From assembly GCA_900768815.1 (NCBI GenBank), contig CAAGEE010000017.1, positions 1 to 64,000 on the forward strand: a DNA stretch of 64,000 nucleotides, given 5' to 3'. The position numbers and the translations under genes are program-made. The notes beneath the pieces were generated by a model, which was given only the letters and a program-made list of their open reading frames with translations, was not told the DNA's origin and did not search any database. This stretch comes from Bacilli bacterium (GTDB lineage Bacteria; Bacillota_I; Bacilli_A; RF39; UBA660). Below are positions 18,353 to 25,477 of this stretch, one piece after another (position 1 is the first letter of the stretch; every line of letters begins with the position of its first letter).

Positions 18353-18377
18353 CATCTAATATTATAGAGGTGAATAT

Positions 18378-18683
18378 ATGACAATAGATATGCAAGAGTT
18401 CCTAAATATCTATAAAAGTCAAAACATCAACATTATTGATATAAGAAGTAAATACATATATGAATTAAGTCATATAAATAAAAGTATTAATATCCCATAT
18501 GAATATTTACTCCTAACTCCAGAAAAATATCTAAATCCAGATGAAAAATATTATCTGTGTTGTCAAGCTGGATATACTAGTAAAGAAGTTTCTAAAAGAT
18601 TAAATGTCAAAGGATATAATACAATTAGTATAAATGGTGGATACAATAGTTATAAACTTAATATGAAAAATTTTAAAATATAA
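18378..18683 (+). CDS. Rhodanese-like single-domain protein
   Basis: A 101-aa cytoplasmic protein with one rhodanese domain. The early NIIDIRSKYIYELSHI segment and the INIPYEYL strand match the fold, and the active loop is CCQAGYTSKEV near residue 55, with the catalytic Cys before a Q-A-G-Y-T-S loop. Single-domain rhodaneses move sulfane sulfur, for example toward tRNA thiolation or persulfide handling. AGAGGTGAATAT precedes the ATG. It stands alone between two terminators, so it is probably a single-gene unit. The substrate cannot be told from sequence. Confidence 0.82.
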   Translation: MTIDMQEFLNIYKSQNINIIDIRSKYIYELSHINKSINIPYEYLLLTPEKYLNPDEKYYLCCQAGYTSKEVSKRLNVKGYNTISINGGYNSYKLNMKNFKI

Positions 18684-18685
18684 TA

Positions 18686-18713
18686 AAGGGTACTAGACAA
18701 TAGTACTCTTTTA
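18686..18713 (+). terminator. Terminator after rhodanese gene
   Basis: AAGGGTACTA / TAGTACTCTT stem with a 5-base loop, then T residues. Confidence 0.65.
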
Positions 18714-18738
18714 ATATGTAAAGCAGAAAATGATTGTA

Positions 18739-18767
18739 TAGACCAAGTTTTTTTTTTGTATTATAAT
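18739..18767 (+). promoter_or_regulatory. Promoter for DedA-like gene
   Basis: TAGACC (18739-18744), 17-base spacer, TATAAT (18762-18767). The T-run of ten in the spacer is notable. Confidence 0.5.
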
Positions 18768-18786
18768 AAAGAAGAAGGTGAGTAAA

Positions 18787-19365
18787 TTGGATATAATTAA
18801 TACATTCATTGAATACAGTACAAACATCATATCAAATGGTGGAGTACTATTAGGAATGCTTCTAATTGCTATTGAGTCATTTATTCCAGTATTACCATTA
18901 AGTGTATTTGTAGCTCTAAATACTCATACTTTTGGTCTCTTACCAGGAATATTAATGTCTTGGATATCAACTTGTATAGGGTGCTTTATATCATATTCTA
19001 TTTTTTATTATGTATCTAATAACGTAATATATAAACACCTAAGTAAAAAAACTATGAAAAAAGTAGATAAAGCTATCGACAAGTTTAAAAATATATCTTT
19101 GTCAAACCTAACCGTCATAATAACCTTACCCTTTACTCCAGCCTTTCTAATAAATATTTTGTCAGGCGTGTCAGGTATGTCTCGTAAAAAGTTTTTAGTA
19201 GCCATCTTAATAGGCAAAATATTTATGATAAGTTTTTGGGGCTATATTGGTAAGAGTCTAGTAGAAAGTATGACCGATATAACGACAATTATAATTATGT
19301 CCATCATGATAATAATTGCTTATGTATTATCAAAAGTAATAGGTAAAAAAGCTAACATAGATTAA
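18787..19365 (+). CDS. DedA/VTT-domain membrane protein
   Basis: A 192-aa polytopic protein of the DedA (SNARE-associated/VTT) family, several members of which flip polyprenyl or lipid carriers across the membrane. The typical segments are AIESFIPVLPLSVFVALN near residue 33 and a later TLPFTPAFLINILSGVSGM. The start is taken as the TTG at 18787, giving MDIINTF and leaving AAGGTGAG as ribosome site; a GTG at 18778 would lie on top of that site. About five hydrophobic stretches are seen. It is followed by rmuC 15 bases later and probably shares its transcript. Substrate is unknown. Confidence 0.75.
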   Translation: MDIINTFIEYSTNIISNGGVLLGMLLIAIESFIPVLPLSVFVALNTHTFGLLPGILMSWISTCIGCFISYSIFYYVSNNVIYKHLSKKTMKKVDKAIDKFKNISLSNLTVIITLPFTPAFLINILSGVSGMSRKKFLVAILIGKIFMISFWGYIGKSLVESMTDITTIIIMSIMIIIAYVLSKVIGKKANID

Positions 19366-19380
19366 AAAAGGAGAATAGAA

Positions 19381-20460
19381 ATGGAATATATAATTATTAT
19401 TTTATTAATTATAAATCTAATTTTAGGAGTAATATCACTATTTAAAAATATAAATGAAAGTAATATTACTGAGCGTCTAGGAAAACTAGAAGTAAGTATG
19501 ATGAAGGAATTAGGTGACTTTAAATCTGATATAAGTCGTAACTTGAACAAAGACTTCACTACTTTAAATGAACAAGTAGAAAGACGCTTAATTGCTATAA
19601 ATGAAAGAGTAAATGAAAGGCTAGATCAAAACTTTGAAAAGACTAATAAAACATTTATGAACGTCATTGAACGACTATCAAAAATAGATGAAGCTCAAAA
19701 GAAAATAGAAACACTATCAACTGATATAGTTAGTCTTCAAAGTATTTTAACCGATAAAAAGACTAGGGGAATCTTTGGTGAAGTAAACTTAAAGCATATT
19801 CTAACAAGTGTCTTTGGTGAAAGAAATGACAGTCTCTTCCGACTTCAATACACCCTAAGTACTGGAGTAATAGCCGATTCTGTAGTTTTTGCCCCAGAAC
19901 CTTTAGGAACAATCGCAATAGACTCAAAGTTTCCACTAGAACACTACCAACTAATGGTCGATAAAAAATTAACTCCAGACTTAAGAGAAAATTATGAAAG
20001 ACTATTTAAACAAGATATGAAAAAACATATAGATGCTATAAGCAGCAAATATATAATTCCTGGTGAAACAGCAGATCAAGCCATACTATTTTTACCAGCT
20101 GAAGCTATCTTTGCCGAAATAAACGCATATCACCAAGATATCATTGACTATGCCTATAAAAAGAAAGTATGGATAACTTCTCCAACAACACTAATATCAA
20201 CATTAACTGTCGTAGAAATGATAATAAAAAATATCGAACGTGATAAATATACATCTATAATTCATGAAGAATTAAATAAACTAGGACTCGAATTTGCTAG
20301 ATACAAAGAACGATGGGATAAACTAGCAAGAAGTATTCAAACAGTAAATAAAGATGTTGAAAATGTTTCTATAACAACAGATAAAATAACTAAGAAATTT
20401 GAAACAATAAACAAAGTAGAAGTAGCAAGTCTAGACTACACTAATAATAAGATAGAATAA
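19381..20460 (+). CDS. rmuC: RmuC-family protein
   Basis: A 359-aa protein with an N-terminal membrane helix (about residues 2-20), a coiled coil (about 25-115), and the conserved RmuC domain (TRGIFGEVNLKHIL near 131, IAIDSKFPLEHY near 179, FLPAEAIFAEI near 236, ITSPTTLISTL near 265). RmuC proteins carry a nuclease-like fold and limit recombination between repeats; the biochemical activity is not settled. GGAGAATAGAA precedes the ATG. It is in tandem with the DedA-like gene and a membrane protein gene. Length fits the shorter Gram-positive members. Confidence 0.87.
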   Translation: MEYIIIILLIINLILGVISLFKNINESNITERLGKLEVSMMKELGDFKSDISRNLNKDFTTLNEQVERRLIAINERVNERLDQNFEKTNKTFMNVIERLSKIDEAQKKIETLSTDIVSLQSILTDKKTRGIFGEVNLKHILTSVFGERNDSLFRLQYTLSTGVIADSVVFAPEPLGTIAIDSKFPLEHYQLMVDKKLTPDLRENYERLFKQDMKKHIDAISSKYIIPGETADQAILFLPAEAIFAEINAYHQDIIDYAYKKKVWITSPTTLISTLTVVEMIIKNIERDKYTSIIHEELNKLGLEFARYKERWDKLARSIQTVNKDVENVSITTDKITKKFETINKVEVASLDYTNNKIE

Positions 20461-20480
20461 TATTCTAGAAGGAGGATAAT

Positions 20481-21638
20481 ATGAATAATGAACAAAATAA
20501 TGGTTTTAATTCTATTTACAATAATGATAATAACACAAACCCAAAATCAACAATTAATAATCCCTTTGACATTATAATGGATGATGAACCTGAAAATGAT
20601 ACTTTTAGTAACAGTATAAATATTGTTCCTCTTAATAATAAAGTAGATAACTCAGCAAAAAACAACTATCAAAATACAAATAAAAAACAAATGCAAAGTA
20701 ATAATCTCAATCAAACACAACAAATAACGAACCTAAATGACTTTCAAAGAAAAGATCTCATGATGACCTATGTTGGTTTTAAATACGAAAAGTTTTCTAC
20801 TCAAGTTTTCAATATACCTGCCTTAATCTTTGCTGAATTTTACTTATTTTATCGTCGCATGACTTTATTTGGTTTACTCATGTTAATAAGCAGAACATTA
20901 CTGTTTGTCTACGTAAATCCATATATCTCATTTATTATAAATATATTATTAGCTTTTTCCTTTAACAAAATATATTTATATCATGTCAAAAAGAAAATAA
21001 ACAAGATTGAAAAAAATAATAGTTCTCTATCATATGCTGAAATAAGAGAAAAAGTAATTGCCTCTGGTGGTACTAAACAGTCATCTGCTGTAGTAGCCTT
21101 CATTCTATATTTACTAGTCATAGTAGCAACTCTAATAATAGTAGGAGCCATCGATATAACCACAGGGCCATTATCAAACTTTAATATTTTTACTATTCTT
21201 GGTAAAAATCCTAAATTTAATGGTAAAATTCAATATGAAAAGAATATTAATATTAATAAATACTACCAAATAGTAATGCCAGAAGAAATAATATCTTCAA
21301 GTTCTAATACTAATATAATTGGTAATATAAAAACTAATCCACTAGCTGGTGAGAGTACTTGTAATTATAAATTCAATATCTTAAAAGACTACATAGATGC
21401 TAAAGACTTAGCAAATCAAATGTCTAAATACTATAAAGTAAAAAAACCAAAAGAACTCCAAATAAATAGTATAACTTGGTATCATATTTCTTATGAAGAT
21501 AATGTTAAAGTTAATCTTTATCTAACAACTAGAAATAAACGAGTATATATGTATGAATTTAGTGAAGAAAAGAATGCTAACTCAACATATTGTGAAAAAT
21601 ATAATAACAGTATTATTAACTCTATATTTTATAACTAA
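20481..21638 (+). CDS. Membrane protein with Asn-rich N-terminus (DUF2628-like core)
   Basis: A 385-aa protein. Residues 1-90 are polar and very rich in Asn and Gln. A central part from about 97 to 220 holds two or three membrane segments, with FNIPALIFAEFYLFYRRM resembling the DUF2628 family core, and a further helix near 204-226. The last 150 residues are hydrophilic and probably outside the cell, with two cysteines (CNYKF and YCEKY) that could pair. AGAAGGAGGATAAT precedes the ATG. Function is unknown. It ends at a terminator and is probably the last gene of the dedA-rmuC unit. Confidence 0.6.
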   Translation: MNNEQNNGFNSIYNNDNNTNPKSTINNPFDIIMDDEPENDTFSNSINIVPLNNKVDNSAKNNYQNTNKKQMQSNNLNQTQQITNLNDFQRKDLMMTYVGFKYEKFSTQVFNIPALIFAEFYLFYRRMTLFGLLMLISRTLLFVYVNPYISFIINILLAFSFNKIYLYHVKKKINKIEKNNSSLSYAEIREKVIASGGTKQSSAVVAFILYLLVIVATLIIVGAIDITTGPLSNFNIFTILGKNPKFNGKIQYEKNININKYYQIVMPEEIISSSSNTNIIGNIKTNPLAGESTCNYKFNILKDYIDAKDLANQMSKYYKVKKPKELQINSITWYHISYEDNVKVNLYLTTRNKRVYMYEFSEEKNANSTYCEKYNNSIINSIFYN

Positions 21639-21660
21639 AGCACAATTAGTGCTTTTTTTC
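21637..21660 (+). terminator. Rho-independent terminator
   Basis: AAAGCAC / GTGCTTT stem, 5-base loop, then seven T. Confidence 0.75.
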
Positions 21661-21696
21661 TGTCTTAAAAATCCCTAACTCATCATAAGTATTAAT

Positions 21697-21909
21697 ATGA
21701 TAACAAGAATAATTATAATGCTTATTGCTGCCATTTTTATGATATTAGGTTTAACTTATATAATTATATACATTAATCTTTTTACATTTGGTTATACTAT
21801 AAACGAATATTTATATTATATTTTAACACAACCAGAATGCCTACTTTATATAATAGGTCTACTAACAGAAATAATAGTTATTTATACTTGGAAAGGAAAG
21901 AAAAAATGA
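21697..21909 (+). CDS. Small two-helix membrane protein, unknown
   Basis: A 70-aa very hydrophobic protein with two predicted helices (about residues 3-30 and 45-65) and a basic end (WKGKKK), which would place the C-terminus inside. No strong ribosome site is visible before the ATG, which lowers confidence. Its stop overlaps the start of the next gene as ATGA, the pattern of real coupled genes. Not recognised as a known family. Confidence 0.45.
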   Translation: MITRIIIMLIAAIFMILGLTYIIIYINLFTFGYTINEYLYYILTQPECLLYIIGLLTEIIVIYTWKGKKK

Positions 21910-22550
21910 ATTATATTTATGACATATTATTAAATTTTAATGATACAGAAAACTATTTTGAGTTTTATGAATGGAAAGAAGATGATATTTTTGAACACAT
22001 AAAAAAAATACCCATAGTAAGAATATCTAAAGAAACAATGTCTGACTTTCTAACCAGCAAAATAAAAGTTTCGTCTATCTTCCTAGAATCTATAAAGGGA
22101 AATACTATTTCTTATAAAAACAAAAAAGATATAAAGTATGGATGCTTATTTTGTGATCTTAATAAAGTCTTAGCCGTAGAATTTAATGGAAAAGGTCTAT
22201 CTTTAAGTAAAAGTACTTTATTATTAGATGAAGAAGAAGATGTCATTGATGAGACCACTCTTTTAGATGAAGAAGAAGTAGAGTATGAAGTGATAGAGAA
22301 GTATTCTAATAATTTATTTTTAACTAGAGATGAATTATTTAAAAGAAATTATTTATTAAATGAATTAGAATTCATAAAGAGTAAAAAAGACTATGATAAA
22401 TTTAATTATTTATATGAAGAAATATACTCAAGTGACAAATTATCTTTTGAGGAAAGGGTTAATAAACTAACCACTGCAATAAAAGATAATTATAGTTCTA
22501 AATTTAATAATTTATTTGAAATAATTAGACTTACTTACATAAAAAAATAA
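21906..22550 (+). CDS. UPF0736/DUF3603-like protein of unknown function
   Basis: A 214-aa soluble protein. The ATG at 21906 is preferred: it overlaps the previous stop (ATGA), has GGAAAGGAAAG upstream, and gives the start MNYIYDILLNFND, which resembles the DUF3603/YjbA group (a conserved Bacillota family of unknown function). The next part, FYEWKEDDIFEHIKKIPI, also fits. An acidic stretch lies near residues 110-135. Seen: start, overlap and motif. The family name is from memory and is moderate. A bidirectional terminator separates it from trpS on the other strand. Confidence 0.62.
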   Translation: MNYIYDILLNFNDTENYFEFYEWKEDDIFEHIKKIPIVRISKETMSDFLTSKIKVSSIFLESIKGNTISYKNKKDIKYGCLFCDLNKVLAVEFNGKGLSLSKSTLLLDEEEDVIDETTLLDEEEVEYEVIEKYSNNLFLTRDELFKRNYLLNELEFIKSKKDYDKFNYLYEEIYSSDKLSFEERVNKLTTAIKDNYSSKFNNLFEIIRLTYIKK

Positions 22551-22562
22551 TTATTACAAACT

Positions 22563-22592
22563 AAAAGATCTCAAATACGAGATCTTTTTTAA
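22563..22592. terminator. Bidirectional terminator between two convergent genes
   Basis: AAAAGATCTC / GAGATCTTTT stem with a 6-base loop and A/T runs on both sides, serving the plus-strand gene and trpS. Confidence 0.75.
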
Positions 22593-22601
22593 TTATAAGT
22601 T

Positions 22602-23603
22602 TTAATAATCTATTTTCATCGCTTTTCTAACTTTTTTCATTTGTTCTTCAGCTTTAGCCTTAGCAGCTTTAGTACCTTCTTGTAGAATTTTATCAACTAC
22701 TTCTGGATGTTCATCATAATATTTTCTTTTTTCCTTAATTGGTTTTAAAAACTCATTCATTGCCGCAATAAGTTCTCTCTTACATTGAACACATCCTCTA
22801 GAACCATTCTTACATTCGCTACAGATTTTTTTAACATTATCTTCATTATTAACTAATTTATGATAGTAGTAAACCATGCATACATCTGGATCTGCTGGAT
22901 CATCTTTTTTTATCTTATTAGGATCGGTAACAGCACCCATAACTTTTTTTGAAATAGCCTCTTCATCATCAACTAAATAAATAGCATTACCTAAACTTTT
23001 TCCCATCTTATCATTACCATCAAGTCCCTTAACTCTTGTTACATTACTTAATACTTGCTCTGGCTCCTTTAAAGTCTCACCATAAATTGAATTAAATTTA
23101 CGTACTATTTCACGACATTGTTCAATTAAAGGTAACTGATCATCTCCAACAGGAATCTTTTCTCCATCAAAAGCCGTAATATCAGCAGCCTGAGAAACTG
23201 GATATCCTAAAAAACCATAAGTAATAGATTCTCCTTCATTACCAAATAATTCTTTTTTCTGAGCAATTTCAGTCTTAACCGTAGGGTTTCTCTCAAGTCT
23301 AGCAACCGTAACTAAATTAGAGTAGTAAACAGTAAGTTCAGCAATTTCTGGAATCTTAGATTGAATAAAGATATGTGCTTTATCAGGATTCATTCCAATT
23401 GCTAATAAATCTTTAGTAATTTCATAAACATTCTTTCTAACTTTTTCTGGATCATTAAAGTTATCAGTTAAAGCTTGTACATCAGCAATTTCTAAATAAA
23501 AGTCATAATCATTTTGTAATTTAACATAGTTCTGTCCTGCTCCAAAATAATGTCCTAAATGTAAATTACCAGTAGGTCTAAGACCTGTTAAAATAGTTTT
23601 CAT
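22602..23603 (-). CDS. trpS: Tryptophanyl-tRNA synthetase
   Basis: A 333-aa class I synthetase that charges tRNA-Trp. The HIGH motif is in TGNLHLGHYFGA (residues 11-22), and the KMSKS-type loop is DKMGKSLG near residue 199. The GEGES-like and VGDDQLPLIEQCREI segments are typical of TrpRS. A Cys-rich insertion (CSECKNGSRGCVQCK) near 263-277 could bind metal. GAGG lies upstream of the ATG. It is a single-gene unit behind a T-box leader with a Trp specifier, so it is expected to be induced when uncharged tRNA-Trp builds up. Confidence 0.96.
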   Translation of the reverse strand: MKTILTGLRPTGNLHLGHYFGAGQNYVKLQNDYDFYLEIADVQALTDNFNDPEKVRKNVYEITKDLLAIGMNPDKAHIFIQSKIPEIAELTVYYSNLVTVARLERNPTVKTEIAQKKELFGNEGESITYGFLGYPVSQAADITAFDGEKIPVGDDQLPLIEQCREIVRKFNSIYGETLKEPEQVLSNVTRVKGLDGNDKMGKSLGNAIYLVDDEEAISKKVMGAVTDPNKIKKDDPADPDVCMVYYYHKLVNNEDNVKKICSECKNGSRGCVQCKRELIAAMNEFLKPIKEKRKYYDEHPEVVDKILQEGTKAAKAKAEEQMKKVRKAMKIDY

Positions 23604-23640
23604 ATATATACCTCATTTCTTATTTATATTTAATACTTAA

Positions 23641-23679
23641 TTAATTATTAAAACACCATCGTTTTACATATTTAAACAT
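23641..23679 (-). CDS. Possible 12-codon leader peptide with a Trp codon
   Basis: Between the T-box terminator and trpS on the minus strand, AGGAG is followed 9 bases later by ATG and 12 codons reading MFKYVKRWCFNN, then TAA. The peptide holds one Trp. It could add a translation-based layer of control, or simply be a chance ORF in an AT-rich leader. Only the ribosome site, start and stop are seen. Confidence 0.3.
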   Translation of the reverse strand: MFKYVKRWCFNN

Positions 23680-23692
23680 CTAATCAACTCCT

Positions 23693-23928
23693 AAAAAAAA
23701 GACTCCAGATCCTAATATAGGACAAGAGTCTTGTGCCACCTAATATAGTTCATATACTAACATATACGCTCTACTTATAACGGGAAGAATACCCGGCCTT
23801 TTATACTATTATTTCCAAAAGACACTCGTTAGTCCATTCGATATTATATAGTGACAACTTTCCACCAACCAGTTGCTCTCTAAACACATCCAAAATATTT
23901 ACTAATCTAACTCACAGTTTTAATAACT
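23693..23928 (-). promoter_or_regulatory. T-box riboswitch (Trp) upstream of trpS
   Basis: The transcript holds a stem I region with GAGAGCAACTGGTTGGTGG, a specifier segment GAA-TGG-A (Trp codon at about 23842-23840), and the T-box AGGTGGCAC at about 23740-23732. The bulge UGGC fits a tRNA ending GCCA, as bacterial tRNA-Trp does. The terminator (GACTC / GAGTC with extra pairs) overlaps the T-box and ends in eight T at 23700-23693. This is a transcription-attenuating T-box that lets trpS be read when tRNA-Trp is uncharged. Confidence 0.9.
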
Positions 23929-23934
23929 AAGATG

Positions 23935-23963
23935 ATTTTATCACATAACTATATCAAAGTCAA
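23935..23963 (-). promoter_or_regulatory. Promoter for trpS T-box transcript
   Basis: On the minus strand, TTGACT (23963-23958), 17-base spacer, TAAAAT (23940-23935). It is divergent from the tig promoter. Confidence 0.7.
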
Positions 23964-24000
23964 ACTTATACAAACATAACGCTTTTCCTAACAAAAATAG

Positions 24001-24029
24001 TTGTCTAAAAACTGATTATAAGTTATAAT
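24001..24029 (+). promoter_or_regulatory. Promoter for tig
   Basis: TTGTCT (24001-24006), 17-base spacer, TATAAT (24024-24029). Confidence 0.7.
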
Positions 24030-24051
24030 ATTAGAAGTTGGAGGGATATAT

Positions 24052-25350
24052 ATGGCAAAACAAGTAAAAGCTAAAGAAACAAAAAAGGAAGAAACAAAGA
24101 AAAATGTTCATGCAGTACCTGTAAAAATAGAAGGTGAACAATGGAAAAATGCCTTAGATAAAGCTTTTTCAAAGAAACAAAAGACTGCAAAAGTTGATGG
24201 TTTCCGCACTGGAAAAGTACCAAGAGATATTTATGAAAAACATTTTGGTAAAGAATCATTATTTTTAGATGCTGCTGATTTATTATTACAAGAAGCTTAT
24301 CTAAAAGCAATGGAAGATTCTAAGTTAGTTCCAGTTGTACAACCAACTGTTGACTTAAAAGGTATAGATGAAAATGGTGTTGAATTTGAGTTCAAAATCA
24401 TTACTAAACCTGAAGTTAAAGTAAAGAAATATAAAGGATTAAATATTAAACCTGAAAAAGTTGAAGTAACAGATGAAGAAATCAATCATGAACTTGGTCA
24501 TTTATTAGAAAGATATACTGAACTAGTAACAAAAGAAGATGGAAAAGTTGAAAACGGTGACATTGCTGTAATAGACTTTGAAGGATTTAAAGATGGTGTG
24601 GCCTTCGATGGTGGAAAAGGTGAAAACTATTCTCTAGAAATTGGTTCACATACATTTATTCCTGGTTTTGAAGAGCAAGTTGTTGGTATGAAAAATGGAG
24701 AAGAAAAAGATATTGAATTAACTTTCCCAGAAGACTATGGTGCTAAAGACTTAGCAGGACAAAAAGTGGTATTCAAAGTAAAAGTAAATGAAATCAAAAC
24801 TAAAGAAAAAAGAGAATTAGATGAAGAATTCTTTGAAGATTTAGGCATGGAAGGTGTTACTTCTGAAGAAACTTTAAAAGAAGAAATAAAAAAATCAATC
24901 GCAGCTCAAAAAGAAGTTGACGCTGAAAATAAATACATCGATAAAATACTTGAAGAAGTATCTAAGAATGTAGAAGTTGATATTCCAGAAGAAATGGTTG
25001 ACGAAGAAGTTGATAGATTACTACATAGATTTGAAGAACAAATGAAGATGCAAGGTATTTCACTTGACTTATACTATAAATTTACTAATACAACTGAAAA
25101 AGATTTAAAGAGTCAAATGGAAAAAGAAGCATACGCAAATGTATTATATCGTTTAATGCTAGAAGAAATCATGAATCTAGAAAAGATTGAAGTAACTGTT
25201 GAAGAAGCTGAAAAAGAGGCTGAAGAGTTAGCTAAAAAGTATCAAATGGAAAAGAATGAATTCTTAACTCAATTTGGTGGAATTGATATGATTCAATACG
25301 ATTTAGAGATGCGTAAAACTCTAGATTTACTAAAAGAATTAAATAAGTAA
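24052..25350 (+). CDS. tig: Trigger factor
   Basis: A 432-aa ribosome-bound chaperone with peptidyl-prolyl isomerase activity. The ribosome-binding loop is represented by DGFRTGKVPRDIYEKHFG (about residues 45-62). The FKBP-type isomerase domain (about 160-245) has GDIAVIDFEGFKDGVAFDGG and FIPGFEEQVVGMKNGEEK. The C-terminal helical arms follow (about 260-432). Length matches typical trigger factors. GGAGGGATATAT precedes the ATG. It is a single-gene unit with its own promoter and terminator, next to lon, a common arrangement. Confidence 0.96.
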   Translation: MAKQVKAKETKKEETKKNVHAVPVKIEGEQWKNALDKAFSKKQKTAKVDGFRTGKVPRDIYEKHFGKESLFLDAADLLLQEAYLKAMEDSKLVPVVQPTVDLKGIDENGVEFEFKIITKPEVKVKKYKGLNIKPEKVEVTDEEINHELGHLLERYTELVTKEDGKVENGDIAVIDFEGFKDGVAFDGGKGENYSLEIGSHTFIPGFEEQVVGMKNGEEKDIELTFPEDYGAKDLAGQKVVFKVKVNEIKTKEKRELDEEFFEDLGMEGVTSEETLKEEIKKSIAAQKEVDAENKYIDKILEEVSKNVEVDIPEEMVDEEVDRLLHRFEEQMKMQGISLDLYYKFTNTTEKDLKSQMEKEAYANVLYRLMLEEIMNLEKIEVTVEEAEKEAEELAKKYQMEKNEFLTQFGGIDMIQYDLEMRKTLDLLKELNK

Positions 25351-25377
25351 AAAGGTGATTATAATCACTTTTTTTCT
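25351..25377 (+). terminator. Terminator after tig
   Basis: Palindrome GTGATTATAATCAC with flanking A and T runs. Confidence 0.7.
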
Positions 25378-25413
25378 TTTCTATAAAAATTTGTAAAATA
25401 ATCATAATTTACT

Positions 25414-25441
25414 TTGAAAAAATTAAAAATTAATATATAAT
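25414..25441 (+). promoter_or_regulatory. Promoter for lon
   Basis: TTGAAA (25414-25419), 16-base spacer, TATAAT (25436-25441). No CIRCE-type heat-shock operator is visible near it. Confidence 0.6.
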
Positions 25442-25477
25442 AAAAAGCAGTATTAAAAATTTGGAGGTGAATATCCC

